From contig BAAFSQ010000067.1 in the NCBI GenBank assembly GCA_054661495.1, positions 1-44,519 of the forward strand: DNA of 44,519 nucleotides. Direction: 5' to 3'. Source of the DNA: Zygophlyctis sp. KS116 (taxonomy: Eukaryota > Chytridiomycota). Shown one piece after another: positions 1 to 11,147 of the stretch (position 1 is its first letter; each line of letters starts with the position of its first letter). The notes under the pieces were generated by a model that had not been told where the DNA came from, ran no database searches, and saw only the letters and a list, made by a program, of their open reading frames with translations. The position numbers and the translations under genes are program-made.

Positions 1-58
1 TCTAGCTTTGGCAGCCGTATTTCTTACTAACCGTTTCATCACAAGATGCAGCCAATTT

Positions 59-238
59 TTACGTAATAATATGTAGTTGCCTATCTGCCGAGATGATATA
101 TGAATTAAATACATTTAGAGCCTCGGTAAGCAATATAGATTTTGGAATAGTTTTTACCATGAGTATTTTAATGAGATAAAACTGATCATTATCTACAAAA
201 AGTAATTTAAAAAGTGCTGGTGTCCGATAAACATACAT
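59..238 (-). other. possible terminal exon of a minus-strand gene at the left edge
   Basis: A 59-codon minus-strand frame opens at an ATG at 238 and closes with TAA at 59-61. It contains the well-behaved stretch RTPALFKLLFVDNDQFYLIK and looks like the helical C-terminus of a protein rather than random frame. Other short open stretches lie upstream on the minus strand: a frame starting at an ATG near 439 (MTKFLIIHHLSLERIENR) and one near 540 (MGKTRGLKDNIRTT). I could not join these with introns of the 23-34 nt size used elsewhere without meeting a stop. The gene may therefore have a longer intron, or these may be separate or decayed pieces. Product unrecognised. The stretch from 239 to 553 has no other feature I can support. 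Confidence 0.3.
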
Positions 239-553
239 TTATGCTACAGAAACTTCTGTTTGATAAGTAACGGAGCTATGTGATCCATTAACAACCGATT
301 CCTCCTTCAAATGCAGAAGCAATCAGTGGTAGCAATGATAAATCTGAAAATTATAAGTAATATTGTCAATTTCCCGATATTCAATTCTGTTTTCAATACG
401 CTCTAAAGATAGATGATGTATAATGAGAAATTTTGTCATTCCATTACGATCAGTAATTTTTCATCTTACTTTTGTCCCAAATTCCGTCCAAGCATAATTG
501 TTGTCCGGATATTGTCCTTGAGTCCTCGTGTTTTCCCCATAATTTTTGTTTGC

Positions 554-2951
554 ATGCTAATAGATCAAGTCCAGTCGTTTAGTAAGCATAAGTTCAAGTA
601 TGAATATATAAATGCGGGGTTTTCACTATCAGAGGCTCACATTGCATGGTTGAAGGAGTCAATGGGAAATAATTCATTGATTGGACTTGATACGGAATTT
701 TATTTTTCTCGTCTGTGCTTGATTCAACTGGGAACTGATCGCAAAGTACTGATTATTCAAATTTCAAAGAATTCAAAGAAAAGCAAAAAAACGATTGGTC
801 TATTAAAGGAAATTCTAGAGTCTGCAAATATCATTAAGGCAGGAGCTGGTACATTTTATTTATTTTAAAACTTTAGAACTATGGGGTGATGCTTCATTAA
901 TTTATCATAATCTAGGTATTAAATTAAACTCTGGATGTGATGTGACTCGAATCTTTAATAAAGGTTTCTCTGCCAAAAGAGGTCATTTTCCTACAACAAA
1001 GCAGAGAAAAGGATTGTTTGCAATGTATAATGATTTGTACCCATCAGCTAATCCTTTAAAAAAAGATTCTGAAACTACAGTTTCAAAATGGAATAAAGAA
1101 ATATTAGATCAGAGACAGCTCGAATACGCAGCACTTGATGCATATGTATCATATATGGTCGGAATGAAAGCAGTCGAATCCAATCCGGAGTTTGATAAGA
1201 TTAATTTCAATGGATTGAAGGATTTAAAGCTTTTTACGGCATTTCATGTGCAATTGCTCGATCAAGAATCAATTGGAATGAGTAAAGTGTTTGCCACGTC
1301 TTTTAGTGATACACAAAGAGCAGAAAATGGTCTCAAAATTGTTGTTACCAATGATCAATTTAGTAACAAATTGTCGTTTACTGATCGTGTTTCAGTTTAC
1401 TTTAAAAAAGGACCAATCATTCCGGGAACAGTAATGTTTGGCAAGAATGGAAAGACTAAAACGATAAAGCTTGATTTTTGTGCTCCTAAATCAGAAGTCA
1501 GAAAGATTCTAGTAATTGATACGAAGGAGGGATACGCTTATGATACAGTTTGTTCTGATCTATACTTTTCAAACTATTTTAGTGGTCGGGTGCGGCTGGA
1601 AGATTCTTCTTTATTGAAAGAGATGTACTCGAGAAAGAAAAGAGAGGAAATTACTGATCTTGAAGGTGCGCTTCAAGGCTTGAAAATCGACTCTACTGAA
1701 AATCTAAACCTTGCTCAGAAACATGCGATATATAATAGTTTAGACAGATCAACGTTGATTAATCTTATTAGAGGCCCTCCCGGTACAGGAAAGACAACTG
1801 TGATATCTAAAACAGTATCGTTGGGTCTAGAAGATAATATGCAATATATCATAACAGCTCAATCTAATGCTGCGACTCTTAATCTGGCTGTTGCTCTTAA
1901 GAAAAATGGTGTGCTTGATTATTGTATTATTGTCAGTGACAATTACTACGTCGAGGTACTTATTATTTTCCATTTAAATCATAGTGGCATGAAGAAGGTT
2001 ATAGAGATTTTATTTCCAAAGTTATTCAAACTTCCGCACTGAATAAAGATGGCAAAGATACGAGATTAAATAGTCGTGTGATTATATCGACAATCAGTCA
2101 ATTGTCCAATCCAAAAATAGGGCCCTCGCTTGTAAAGAAAGAACGCCTTCATTTGATAATTGATGAGGCAACACAGATTTGCCAAGCTGTTATTCCTCAT
2201 ATCCTTAGTAACTATGCAGATGCTCTACTAAAAGTAACTTTTGTAGGCGACGAAAAGCAACTTTCTCCGTTTGGAAGTGATCAGTTTTCAAGCATAAAGT
2301 CACCATTTGATGTATTAAGCTGCTCAGAGACATTTCTTAATGTTACTTATCGGCTGCCTTTTGAATTAACAAGTTTCATTTCAAAGCATGTTTATGCAAA
2401 GAAACTTTTACCTTTTAAAGTTTCAAGTACACATCCTATAGCATTTGTTGATATTCCAGGAACGGAAAATGAACCAAAGCCTGGAAAAATTATGGTATGT
2501 TTTATTTCAATAAAAAAAGAATGTTAAAGAGCAAAAGATTGCTATTTTACTTGCTACTAAAGAATTTAAGGAAAAGGACTTTTTGATAATTACAGGATAT
2601 AATCAGCAACGTGATGATATTAAGAAGGGTATCAAACTGGCTGGTCTTGATGAGGCCACCACTCAAAGACTTTGTTCAAAAGTACGGTCAGTAGATTCAG
2701 CACAAGGTCAAGAGGCAGATCATATCATTTTTGGGGTTACAAGAACAGCAAAAGTTGGGTTTCTTAAAAATCCAAGAAGAACTAATGTAGCGTTAACTAG
2801 ATGCAAAAAAAGTCTCATCATACTAGGAAGCTTTGATTTTTTGGAAGGAATTGGATCAAAAACTCTGATTGGAAAACTTTATTCTGAAATGAAGGAAAAA
2901 TCGAAAATCATTTCTTATCATGAAGTATTGAATGGGAAAAAAATAAATTGA
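554..2951 (+). CDS. fusion protein: RNase D/WRN-type 3'-5' exonuclease + SF1 (UPF1-like) helicase
   Basis: Four exons (554-848, 877-1955, 1985-2494, 2520-2951) give 771 aa with introns of 28, 29 and 25 nt. The N-terminal part is a DEDD exonuclease: D46-T-E48 in LIGLDTEF, D103 in the GAELWGD motif restored by splicing, and YAALDAY with D186. The C-terminal part is an SF1B helicase: Walker A GPPGTGKT at about 398, Walker B IIDEATQ at about 516, GDEKQL at about 546, then SAQGQEAD and VALTRCKK (motifs V/VI). All catalytic signatures look intact. The family suggests an RNA or DNA processing enzyme that couples unwinding to 3'-end trimming; the substrate is unknown. The start at 554 is preferred over the in-frame ATG at 413, because the extra 47 residues match no domain and lie opposite possible minus-strand coding. 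Splice frames are consistent throughout (2,316 nt), so the fusion is one gene, not two neighbours. Confidence 0.85.
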
Positions 2952-3289
2952 TTAAACACCTATTTTGAGATAATACAACCAGAAAACTTGTGAATTAAAC
3001 ATACGCATTTCTCTACATGGGGTCTTGTTTTATTTAATCAAGTAGCTTTGTTTATTTTATAAATCTTGGCAAATAGATCAATCCTAATGTATTTCAGATG
3101 TAGTATCATGATCCGTCCGAAAGTTTAAAAACGACCACAGGAAGTCCGAATTGCGAATGTTTGTCGTCTGCAAGAAAGAATAGAAGGAATCAAGTAATTT
3201 AAGATGACTGGCTCTGAAAGGCCTTTTACTTAAACCATCACTGAAATTTTCAAACGGTTCAAGCGTAAATTATCTAAGAATTGACTGAT
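2952..3289. other. intergenic stretch without a recognised gene
   Basis: These 338 bp lie between the exonuclease-helicase stop and the STN1 start, both on the plus strand, so they should hold a 3' UTR/terminator and the STN1 promoter. I see no tRNA, no long frame and no clear repeat. An ATG at about 3204 opens a short frame that stops quickly; it could be an upstream ORF but has no support. Confidence 0.5.
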
Positions 3290-4263
3290 ATGGAAAATTC
3301 GCTTCTATGGATTCCTGTCACTCTATTTATTAAGGAAATACATGAACTAGTGGCTTCTGGGATGGGATATCGTTTGAATACCTTTAATGTAAGATGTGTA
3401 CAAATAACGGGCATAATTACTGCCAAGGATTTAAATAGAAAATTTATTGAATATGCTGGTAAATCCTTCAAACTAAACATAGTTGATGATGGAACCGGTG
3501 TGCTAAACTGCATTCATTGGAAGGATCACATGGATGTAAAACTGGGGGATTTAGTGACAATAAATGGGAAAGTTCAAGATTTTAGAAACAAAAGACAATT
3601 GAACATCACACATATTATAATAGAAAAAGATCCAAATATAGAACTGCTAAGGAATTTAACGACCATTACAAATCATGATATCTATGATATGCCTACTTTG
3701 AACTCTCAGCAAGGCTTTACAATGTCAATAGCCAAAGTAAAACGTCAACAATATTCAGATCACGTTTACAATAATTGCAGTTATGTAACAGAGAGTGGTT
3801 TAACCGCATTCATTCACGCACGATTAAATGAAGAGTTTGCTGATGGATCATTTACTTACAATCAAATATTACAGGAATCCAAAATTGTGGAGTATGCTTT
3901 AAGCGTACTAAGTGGACAATTCAATGAGTCTAATCCCAGCAGTAGTAGAATATCTAGTCTACTAAAGAAAAGTGTTTCGGATCTTACTAAGCAAGGTGAT
4001 TTGTGTAAATTTAAATAATAGGACTTATCATTCTAATAGATGAGTATGATGACATATATTCATTAGTTAACGATATCGATTTAGATCAAATAGTACACAA
4101 TTGGTTAAAACAAGAATCGTGTCTAGAATTACTTGTATCAAAATTACGAGAAGAATCAAAATATCAGCATGCAACCAGATCTCGAGTAAAAAATGCAGTC
4201 GGGAGACTCATTGAACACGGTTTGATCTATGAGAGAGAGAAGGATGTGTATGGTTGTGTGTAG
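3290..4263 (+). CDS. STN1: CST complex subunit STN1 (telomere OB-fold protein)
   Basis: Two exons (3290-3995, 4022-4263) with a 26-nt intron encode 315 aa. The N-terminal half is an OB fold of the STN1/RPA2 type. The diagnostic stretch is VDDGTGVLNCIHWKD (about residues 65-80), preceded by the helical PVTLFIKEI region that leads into the fold in STN1 proteins. The C-terminal exon carries one winged-helix-like segment (RVKNAVGRLIEHGLIYE). STN1 works with CTC1/Cdc13 and TEN1 to protect telomeres and recruit polymerase alpha for C-strand fill-in. Human and yeast STN1 carry two winged helices, so this version looks shortened at the C-terminus. The longer frame begins at a TTG at 3281; the ATG at 3290 is used here. 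RPA2 is the alternative, but the OB-fold motif matches STN1 better. Confidence 0.8.
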
Positions 4264-4312
4264 CTTTACATAATGAGTTTTGAACATTCAGTTTCTGCAA
4301 GTAATTAAATAG

Positions 4313-7300
4313 ATGCTAATGCAAGGCAATTCTAATAAACCAATAGTATCTGCCGTATTTGATTGTAAGAAAGAAATCTCATGGTCCGGCGATGAGTCTG
4401 TATATTTCATCTTTTAATTAAAGGGCCAAATCACATCTTTCATTGTAGATCAAGATCCGCTGCGGTATACGAGCTTTCCAGTTTCTAAAGCCTCAGTAGA
4501 TGGTCTGCTATCAATATCGGCCGGGGTCGTGAGTTTGTCGGGATCGCAGCTGAAAATGATAACTAGGGGCGGATATGCAATGTGGAAATTGGCATTCGAC
4601 TCATCCATCACATCTTTAGCAGGATCAGCTCATGATGAAACTCAAGTATATGTTGCAGGGAAAGAGAAGGTGATGGCGATTAATTTGCAAAAAAAAACTG
4701 TGGTTAGAGAGGTAATATCATGAATTTTTGAACATTTAAGTTAAAAACTGCAAAACCAATTACAAAGATTAGAAAAGGCCTTCTTCTATGCTGTGCAACG
4801 GACGCAGGAAATGTAGAGATACAGGATCTTCAGAGCTTTAAGACACTGGCGAGCTTAAGGGCTCACTCTGGGAGAATTGATGATTTGGACTTGGAAGGGT
4901 ACACACTGGTGACGTGTGGCTCCTCACTACGGTACGTTTTATATTTAATGATTACAGAAATGGAATTTATAGAAGTGATCCGTTAGTCAATGTTTATGAT
5001 CTAAGGATGATGAAAGCTCTTCCCGCAGTGCAGTATGATCTAGGACCATCATTTTTGAAAATAGTGCCAACGTTTCCTTCACTGCTATACTCTTGTACCA
5101 GATCTGGGCGTTTTCAGTTGATGGATATCAATACATTTCAACAAAGTTTGTGGGATCAAGTATTTTTTTCCTTGATAATAATAGATATCCACTGTGGGTA
5201 AAATTACAACGATGTCCTTGTCTAGTTCAAGGCACATTATTCAATTTGGTGACACTTATGGAAATATTACATTTAAAAATTTTCAGGATATGGCCAAAGT
5301 AAACATATCATCTTCTGAACTTGAATATTGTGATTATCCTGATGATAATCCAGATATTATTATTTCAGAGAACGAGTAAGTTTATTATTTTTCATCAAAA
5401 AGTCCGTTGTCTTTAGTTGGAATGCCTTACTATAAAAGTCAATTGTTGAGTGCCTGGCCTAAAAAAATGCTTTTCAAGATTGGTCGTCCTACTCCAAAAA
5501 TCCCATCTGAAGTGCTGGCTAACATTAAAATGGTTGATTTTGTCGGCTGTTCTACGAAACCAGACTATTTAAAAGGCAATCAAATTCTCTCTCTTTCATA
5601 TAAAGAGCATCCAAGTGCGCCGATTTTTCATTCACAGACTCTAAAGGAAAAGGTTTTTGGAAAATCTTCAAGTAACTTAGATGTTTCTATGGTAAAGTAT
5701 TTTTAAGTGCTTAAAGTAGAGTCCAAAACCCATTCAATCGCTAATTCCGTCTTATTATCATAAAATCGAAATTAAATATTCAAAATTCGGTATCGAAGAT
5801 TTCAACTTTAGCTTTTACAATAATACTAGATATGGTGGTTTGGAAAATCACATTCGTAATGAATATCTGAATTCTCTTCTTCAGACGTATTTTTTTATTG
5901 CAGAATTTCGAGAAGTTTGTAAATCGCATTTGAAAGTGAATTGTCCAAGTAGTGGATGTCTTATGTGTGAACTTGGATTTCTATTTAGAATGCTTGAAGA
6001 TGCAAAGGGTATTAATTGCCAGGCCACCAACTTTTATAAGACATTTAGTAGCATTCCTGAAGGTAACAGAATTAATCTTATTAATAACAGCCAATTCGCT
6101 TAATTTATTAGAGCAGGAACGAGCTACCGAGGCTGTTTCTTATGGTAAACTTGTTCAACGAGCAAATCGCTTTATTCTAGAGCAAATATCAAGAGAGGCA
6201 GAGAAAACAGATCATTCTAAAACCGATATTATGAAACGAATTTTTGGATTTAATATGCTATCAATAACTAGATGTTTCTGTTCAGAAGAGACAACTCGAG
6301 ATAGTATATTGAACGTGATTGATCTTGTTTATTCTAAATCGGTAATGCATTGTTAATTTAAAAATTGAAAGACTATTATTGGAACGAAATCTTCCCCTTC
6401 CAAATCAAGCAAGCTTACATTCTGTAATGTATTGGAGCAGAGCTTAAAAAGGGAAGCTTATAGTAAAGGGTGGTGTCAGTCTTGCAATAAATATGAGCGC
6501 ATGACTCAAACTCGAATGGTGCTCAAATTGCCTATTGTTTTGAACTTGAACACGAATATTGGAGATCCTACAATCCATGAAATATGGATTTCTGATCCTA
6601 ATTGGCTGCCAAAGACGTAAGAATAACGTAATTTTTAATCAAATTTAGAATTGGGATATGTAATGATAATGGAGAGTTGTCAGTTCATCGTTTGGATATT
6701 GAAAATGAGCCGCTTTCAAATCAGAATATGGAGATTTATGAGCTTAAAGTACTTAATAGTTTGCCGTAATATTAATAGTCCATTATGGCTGAAATAAAGC
6801 AAGAAAGAAATGCTGTGCAAAATCTAGTTACCCATGTTCGAGGTATAGTATAAATCATTTTTACTTCAAGGACATGAAGATAGACCAGATTGGATGATTT
6901 TAAATGATTTTTTGATTCAATGGATTCCTGAAGAGGATGTTTTGAACTGCAAAGATTGGAAAGTATTTAACGCTATATTAAATTAGTAGACACCATGCGT
7001 GATTCAATACATTGCAAAACGTCACCTTTCCAAATCAGATCTGGAAAACAATAGCTCAGCATTAGATGCCTCTTTATTATGTAATCAGAATCTTTTGAAG
7101 TATTCTTATCTTTTTAACATATAGCCGAAAAAAAGATAGCAAATTAAGCATTCACTATCAACTTTTATCCAGTGCAGAAATCGAATCGCTTCAAAATTTC
7201 GAACTAGGAATTGATTCAGAATTTGTGTCTCTTGTAAAAGAAGAAATTGAAATACATTCAGATGGGACCAGATCGATTATAAGACCTTCCCGCCTTGGAC

Positions 7301-7870
7301 TTGCAAGAGTTTCCTGCGTTCGAGGTAATAAATTAAATATAAATCAAAAAAGGGCAAGGACCGCTAGAGGGAATACCATTTATGGACGATTACATTATAA
7401 GTGGGGAGCCTGTCGTTGATTATCTAACTGAATATTCTGGAATTACTGCAAATGATCTCGACCCTATCTCTTCTAACCGACCTCTAGTAACTTTGAAAAC
7501 TGCATACAAAAAGCTGCGTATTTTGGTTGATTATGGTTGCATTTTCATTGGGCACGGTCTTAAAAAAGACTTTAGAATTATGAATATTTTGATCCCACCT
7601 TCTCAAGTTGTTGATACAGTTGAATTATACTTTATACCTTCTAAACAGCGATTACTATCATTAAGATTTTTAGCGTGGATTGTATTGGGTCAAATAATTC
7701 AAGAAGACTCACATGACTCTATAGTAGATGCCAAGATCTCTCTGGATTTATATAAAAAGTATAAGGAATGTACGGCAAACGGCACTTTTGAAACTCTTGT
7801 TGAAAAGATTTACATGGACGGTACTGCATTTGGATTCAAAGTTCCACCTCTGGGCAGATTGGACTCTTGA
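4313..7870 (+). CDS. PAN2: PAN2, catalytic subunit of the PAN2-PAN3 poly(A) nuclease
   Basis: Fifteen exons give 1,056 aa. The 14 introns are 4400-4423, 4712-4740, 4932-4957, 5160-5184, 5376-5402, 5692-5719, 6063-6090, 6342-6371, 6617-6648, 6749-6778, 6843-6870, 6963-6989, 7100-7124 and 7325-7352 (24-32 nt each). The N-terminal third is a WD40-type propeller. The middle is the inactive ubiquitin-hydrolase-like domain (DPLSLVGMPYYKSQLLSAWP, GLENHIRNEYLNSLLQ, CSNP-type zinc region). The C-terminal DEDDh exonuclease has GIDSEFVSLVKEE (D848, E850), FIGHGLKKDF and DSHDSIVDA, so catalytic residues are present. PAN2 trims mRNA poly(A) tails in the cytoplasm. Length and domain order are typical. An additional 5' mini-exon (ATG at 4273, 22-nt intron) is possible but not needed. 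Confidence 0.95.
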
Positions 7871-7909
7871 CCGAGACGCTGGAATAGTCTTGTCAACCTC
7901 TATAATTGG

Positions 7910-8146
7910 ATGAGTGTCTCTAAATTTAAAATGTATAAAAAGAGAGAAATTCTACTCTCCAAGGAAATTTTTATGTCAAAAACGGAAATTCCTGATGAAT
8001 ATATTGCAGCTTTACTCAAAGAAGAAGCTGCCGACCTTGACAAAAAGTATAAAGAACAAGGCATTTCCGCATTTTCCCAAAGAAAATCCAGAATCAATAA
8101 AACATTTGCCAGAAATATTATTAAACAAACTTCAAGAGGAAAGTAG
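7910..8146 (+). CDS. small charged protein of unknown function
   Basis: A single-exon 78-aa frame with an ATG at 7910 starts 39 bp after the PAN2 stop. It is lysine- and glutamate-rich and probably helical (DEYIAALLKEEAADLDKKY), with a basic tail (NKTFARNIIKQTSRGK). I do not recognise the family. It ends inside the 3' end of the convergent UBAC2-like gene, overlapping by 15 bp. The codon composition looks coding and no frame disruption is seen. It might also be the last exon of a larger gene, but the upstream 39 bp offer no obvious acceptor. Confidence 0.55.
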   Translation: MSVSKFKMYKKREILLSKEIFMSKTEIPDEYIAALLKEEAADLDKKYKEQGISAFSQRKSRINKTFARNIIKQTSRGK

Positions 8147-8719
8147 AAATGTAGCTGCCTGGTCTAAATTTCCCCCATGTAATTCTAATGCCTCTTGTGC
8201 CTTTTCTCTATCAAACCCAAGTTCTGCCAATTTCTCTACTTGACTCTCATACGACTTTTTTTTACTAGTTGAATAAAGCATTTGTGATACTTTTGGAACA
8301 ATTAGATCTGATATTCTTTCAGAGACAACAGAGAGAAGAATCTTGCTGAATGAAGATAGAAGAATCAGAGGAGAAATTAAAAACAGATTTAACGGTTCTT
8401 TCCAAATTGGGGCAATCTTCTTGTGATACTTTAAAAAGAGAGAGAATATTAATACTTCATACTTTAGAGGTACAGAGTCTGTCCAGATCCAATTCATGCC
8501 TGACGCCAAGAGACTTTGCAGTAGAAAGTTGGAACTTAGGAATATTCCAAGTTGCAGAGAAGAATACAAGACTTCCAAGTCTTTCATTTGCCAAAACAAA
8601 TAGCTACAAGATATCAATGATAATTGCGAAGAGTAGAACACAGGAATTTGACTAAATGTACCCAAAATTCCAATTAATATACTCGTCTTTATTACTGGGA
8701 AATCCATCTCAAAGGTCAA
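8132..8719 (-). CDS. UBA-domain multipass membrane protein, UBAC2/Dsc2-like
   Basis: An intronless 195-aa frame. Several hydrophobic segments (about residues 10-60, 85-95, 105-130) are followed by a C-terminal UBA domain (EKLAELGFDREKAQEALELH, about 160-190). This order, a short rhomboid-like membrane part plus a terminal UBA, matches UBAC2 in animals and Dsc2 in fungi. Those are ER or Golgi membrane proteins that help ubiquitin-dependent degradation. The protein is much shorter than UBAC2 (about 340 aa), so some membrane segments are missing or diverged. Start could be M1 at 8719 or M5 at 8707. It lies 69 bp downstream of transketolase on the same strand and overlaps the convergent small orphan by 15 bp. 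Confidence 0.7.
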   Translation of the reverse strand: MTFEMDFPVIKTSILIGILGTFSQIPVFYSSQLSLISCSYLFWQMKDLEVLYSSLQLGIFLSSNFLLQSLLASGMNWIWTDSVPLKYEVLIFSLFLKYHKKIAPIWKEPLNLFLISPLILLSSFSKILLSVVSERISDLIVPKVSQMLYSTSKKKSYESQVEKLAELGFDREKAQEALELHGGNLDQAATFLLSS

Positions 8720-8788
8720 GGAATCAAAAATTATAAAGATACTCTCTTACAACCATAGAATCATGGTTTTTCTAAATATCTTGAGATT

Positions 8789-11051
8789 TTACCATGGCTT
8801 TTTGATCCTTGATTCGACAGATTTTCCAGTGTAGAATTCAACTAGAGCTTTGACTTTTACAGACACGCTATCAGGCGTTAATTCAAACTTTTTCATCAAA
8901 TCTTTGGCTGGAGCAGAGGCACCAAAGCGATCAATGCCAATAGAGGCGTGAGCATAGCGATTCCATCCAAATGTAGACATGGCTTCTAGCGAAAGAACTG
9001 GGATTCCATCAGGGAAAACGCTAAACTTGTAATCTTGATTCTGAGCTTCAAATAGCTCCCAAGATGGCATTGAGATTACACGGATCGGTAATGATACTTG
9101 GGATAAGGAATTAGCAGTTTCTATTGCTAGAGAAACTTCTGATCCAGTGGCTACAATTATAGCTTTTGGTTGAGAAGATGGCTCTTGCACTATATATGCA
9201 CCACAAAGAGTTTTTTCAATACTACTTCCAGCCAATTGTGGGAGATTTTGACGACTTTGATTAAACTTAAAATTAATTTACCTTAATATAAGCACGCTCG
9301 GTCCAGTCTTATTCTCTAATGCTGCCTTGTAACAACCAGATGTCTAAAAAGTAAAGTAAAATAAATGATACTTCATTTCCATCTGCAGGACGCAAGGTTA
9401 AAATATTTGGCATTGATCTTATACCAGCCAGAGTTTCAATTGGTTGATGAGTGGGGCCATCTTCTCCTAAGCCAATAGAATCATGAGTCATAATATATAA
9501 CACTTGATGTTTAGATAAGGCAGAAAGACGAACTGCACCCATTGCGTATCTGTATTTTTATAAAAAAAATAAAGTACCCTATAAAATTGAAAAAGGTAGC
9601 ACCAAAAGGTATCATGGACCCAAATGCAGATATTCCATTACAAATTGCAGCCATTGCGTGTTCACGTACTCCAAATCGAATGTAACGCCCGCTATATTTA
9701 CCTAATCCAGCCGAATCCTATCTATGAGAATCAAACAAATTCACATTCTGAAAGTCCACTGCACCCTTCCATCTGGTTAGATTAGATCCAGTCAAATCAG
9801 CTGATCCACCAATCATTTCGGGAAGGACAGGGGCAATCTTGTTCAAAACTGCTTCTGAAAGCTTTCGTGTGGCTACAGGAGGATCAGTTGGGCTATAAGA
9901 GGGAAGGAGTTTATCCCAGTTATCAGGTAAACGTCCTTCATTACGTCGTGTTATCTGAGCTGCTTCATCTGGATAGGCTCTTGAATAAGAAGCAAACAAT
10001 CTATCCCATTCTCTTTCGGCTTGATTACCAAAATCAGCAAATTCCTTGTAATATGAATACACCTAAATCATAAATTATAGCGAGGATACCTCTTCAGGAA
10101 TACAAAACTTTTCATTTGGGTTAAAACCAAATTTGATTTTCAACTGAGCAATATCTGCGTCACCTAACGGTGCTCCGTGTACTTTTTCTTCGCCAGCATT
10201 AAGAGATCCAAAGCCTATAGTTGTTCTAATCTATTATATGACAGTGATTCACCTGATCTTAATTAGCGAAGGTTTATCCGTGACACTCTTAGCCTTTTCC
10301 ACAGCCTGAATAATACCTTCTAAATCATCATCACCATTCCCAACAGTTTGTGTATGCCATCCGCAAGCCTCAAATCTCTGACACACATCTTCCGTAAAGC
10401 CCAAAGCAGTATCTCCGTCTATAGAAATATGATTATCATCATCTAGAATTAAATCAAGTCAAATACAAAGAACAATTAAACGACCTAGCTTCAAGTGTCC
10501 TGCCAAAGAAATAGATTCTAATGCCACCCCTTCTTGAAGGCAACCATCCCCAATTATTACAAAAGTAAAATTTGAAAAAAGATCAAATGAAGGTCTGTTA
10601 AAAGTAGCAGCCAAATGAGCTTGAGCTATAGCCAATCCTACAGCATTTGAAATTCCCTGGCCTAAAGGACCAGTCGAAACTTCTATTCCAGCAACACCGT
10701 GATTAGCTTCCGGATGTCCGGGAGTTTTGGAATCCAACTGACGGAATGATTTCAAATCATCCATCGTTAAAGAGTATCCCATCAAATGAAGCATCATATA
10801 AAGTAATGCACATCCGTGACCATTTGAAAGAACAAAACGATCACGATTAATCTAAGTTATTTTAGATTATTAATTACCCATTTCGGCGTCGCAGGTGAAC
10901 ATTTAATAAATCTAGAGAACAAGACATGCGCCATTGGAGCGCAACCCATTGGGGCACCTGGATGGCCCGAATTGGCCTTTTGCACAATATCAGCAGCTAA
11001 AACCCTCAATGTCGAAACAGATAACTGATCTAACGATGACTTTGCTTTCAT
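8789..11051 (-). CDS. TKT: transketolase
   Basis: Nine exons on the minus strand give 682 aa. Introns are 10852-10877, 10443-10466, 10226-10252, 10063-10089, 9718-9744, 9550-9577, 9344-9371 and 9255-9281 (24-28 nt). Catalytic and cofactor motifs are intact: SGHPGAPMG (H30), [10 protein letters not shown] for thiamine diphosphate, [12 protein letters not shown] restored by splicing, the catalytic Glu in [24 protein letters not shown] and [16 protein letters not shown]. It transfers two-carbon ketol units in the non-oxidative pentose phosphate pathway in the cytosol. Length equals the family norm. An in-frame ATG-less extension to 11090 exists, but the ATG at 11051 aligns with the usual N-terminus. 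It is divergent from the aldolase-like gene, with 96 bp between starts that presumably form a shared promoter. Confidence 0.96.
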
Positions 11052-11147
11052 TTTCCAGACGACCCAAACCTGAAAGTTTGATCTTCCCACCGTAAGTGCC
11101 TCGACTTGTCAAGATTGACTTTACACACACAGTTAGGTTTTGAACAA

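Noticed and set aside
413-553. In-frame N-terminal extension of the exonuclease-helicase
   Set aside because: The 47 extra residues match no exonuclease segment and have the composition of an antisense shadow; the ATG at 554 gives a sensible N-terminus.
3274-3513. Minus-strand frame opposite STN1
   Set aside because: It is a shadow of the STN1 OB-fold exon with no domain of its own.
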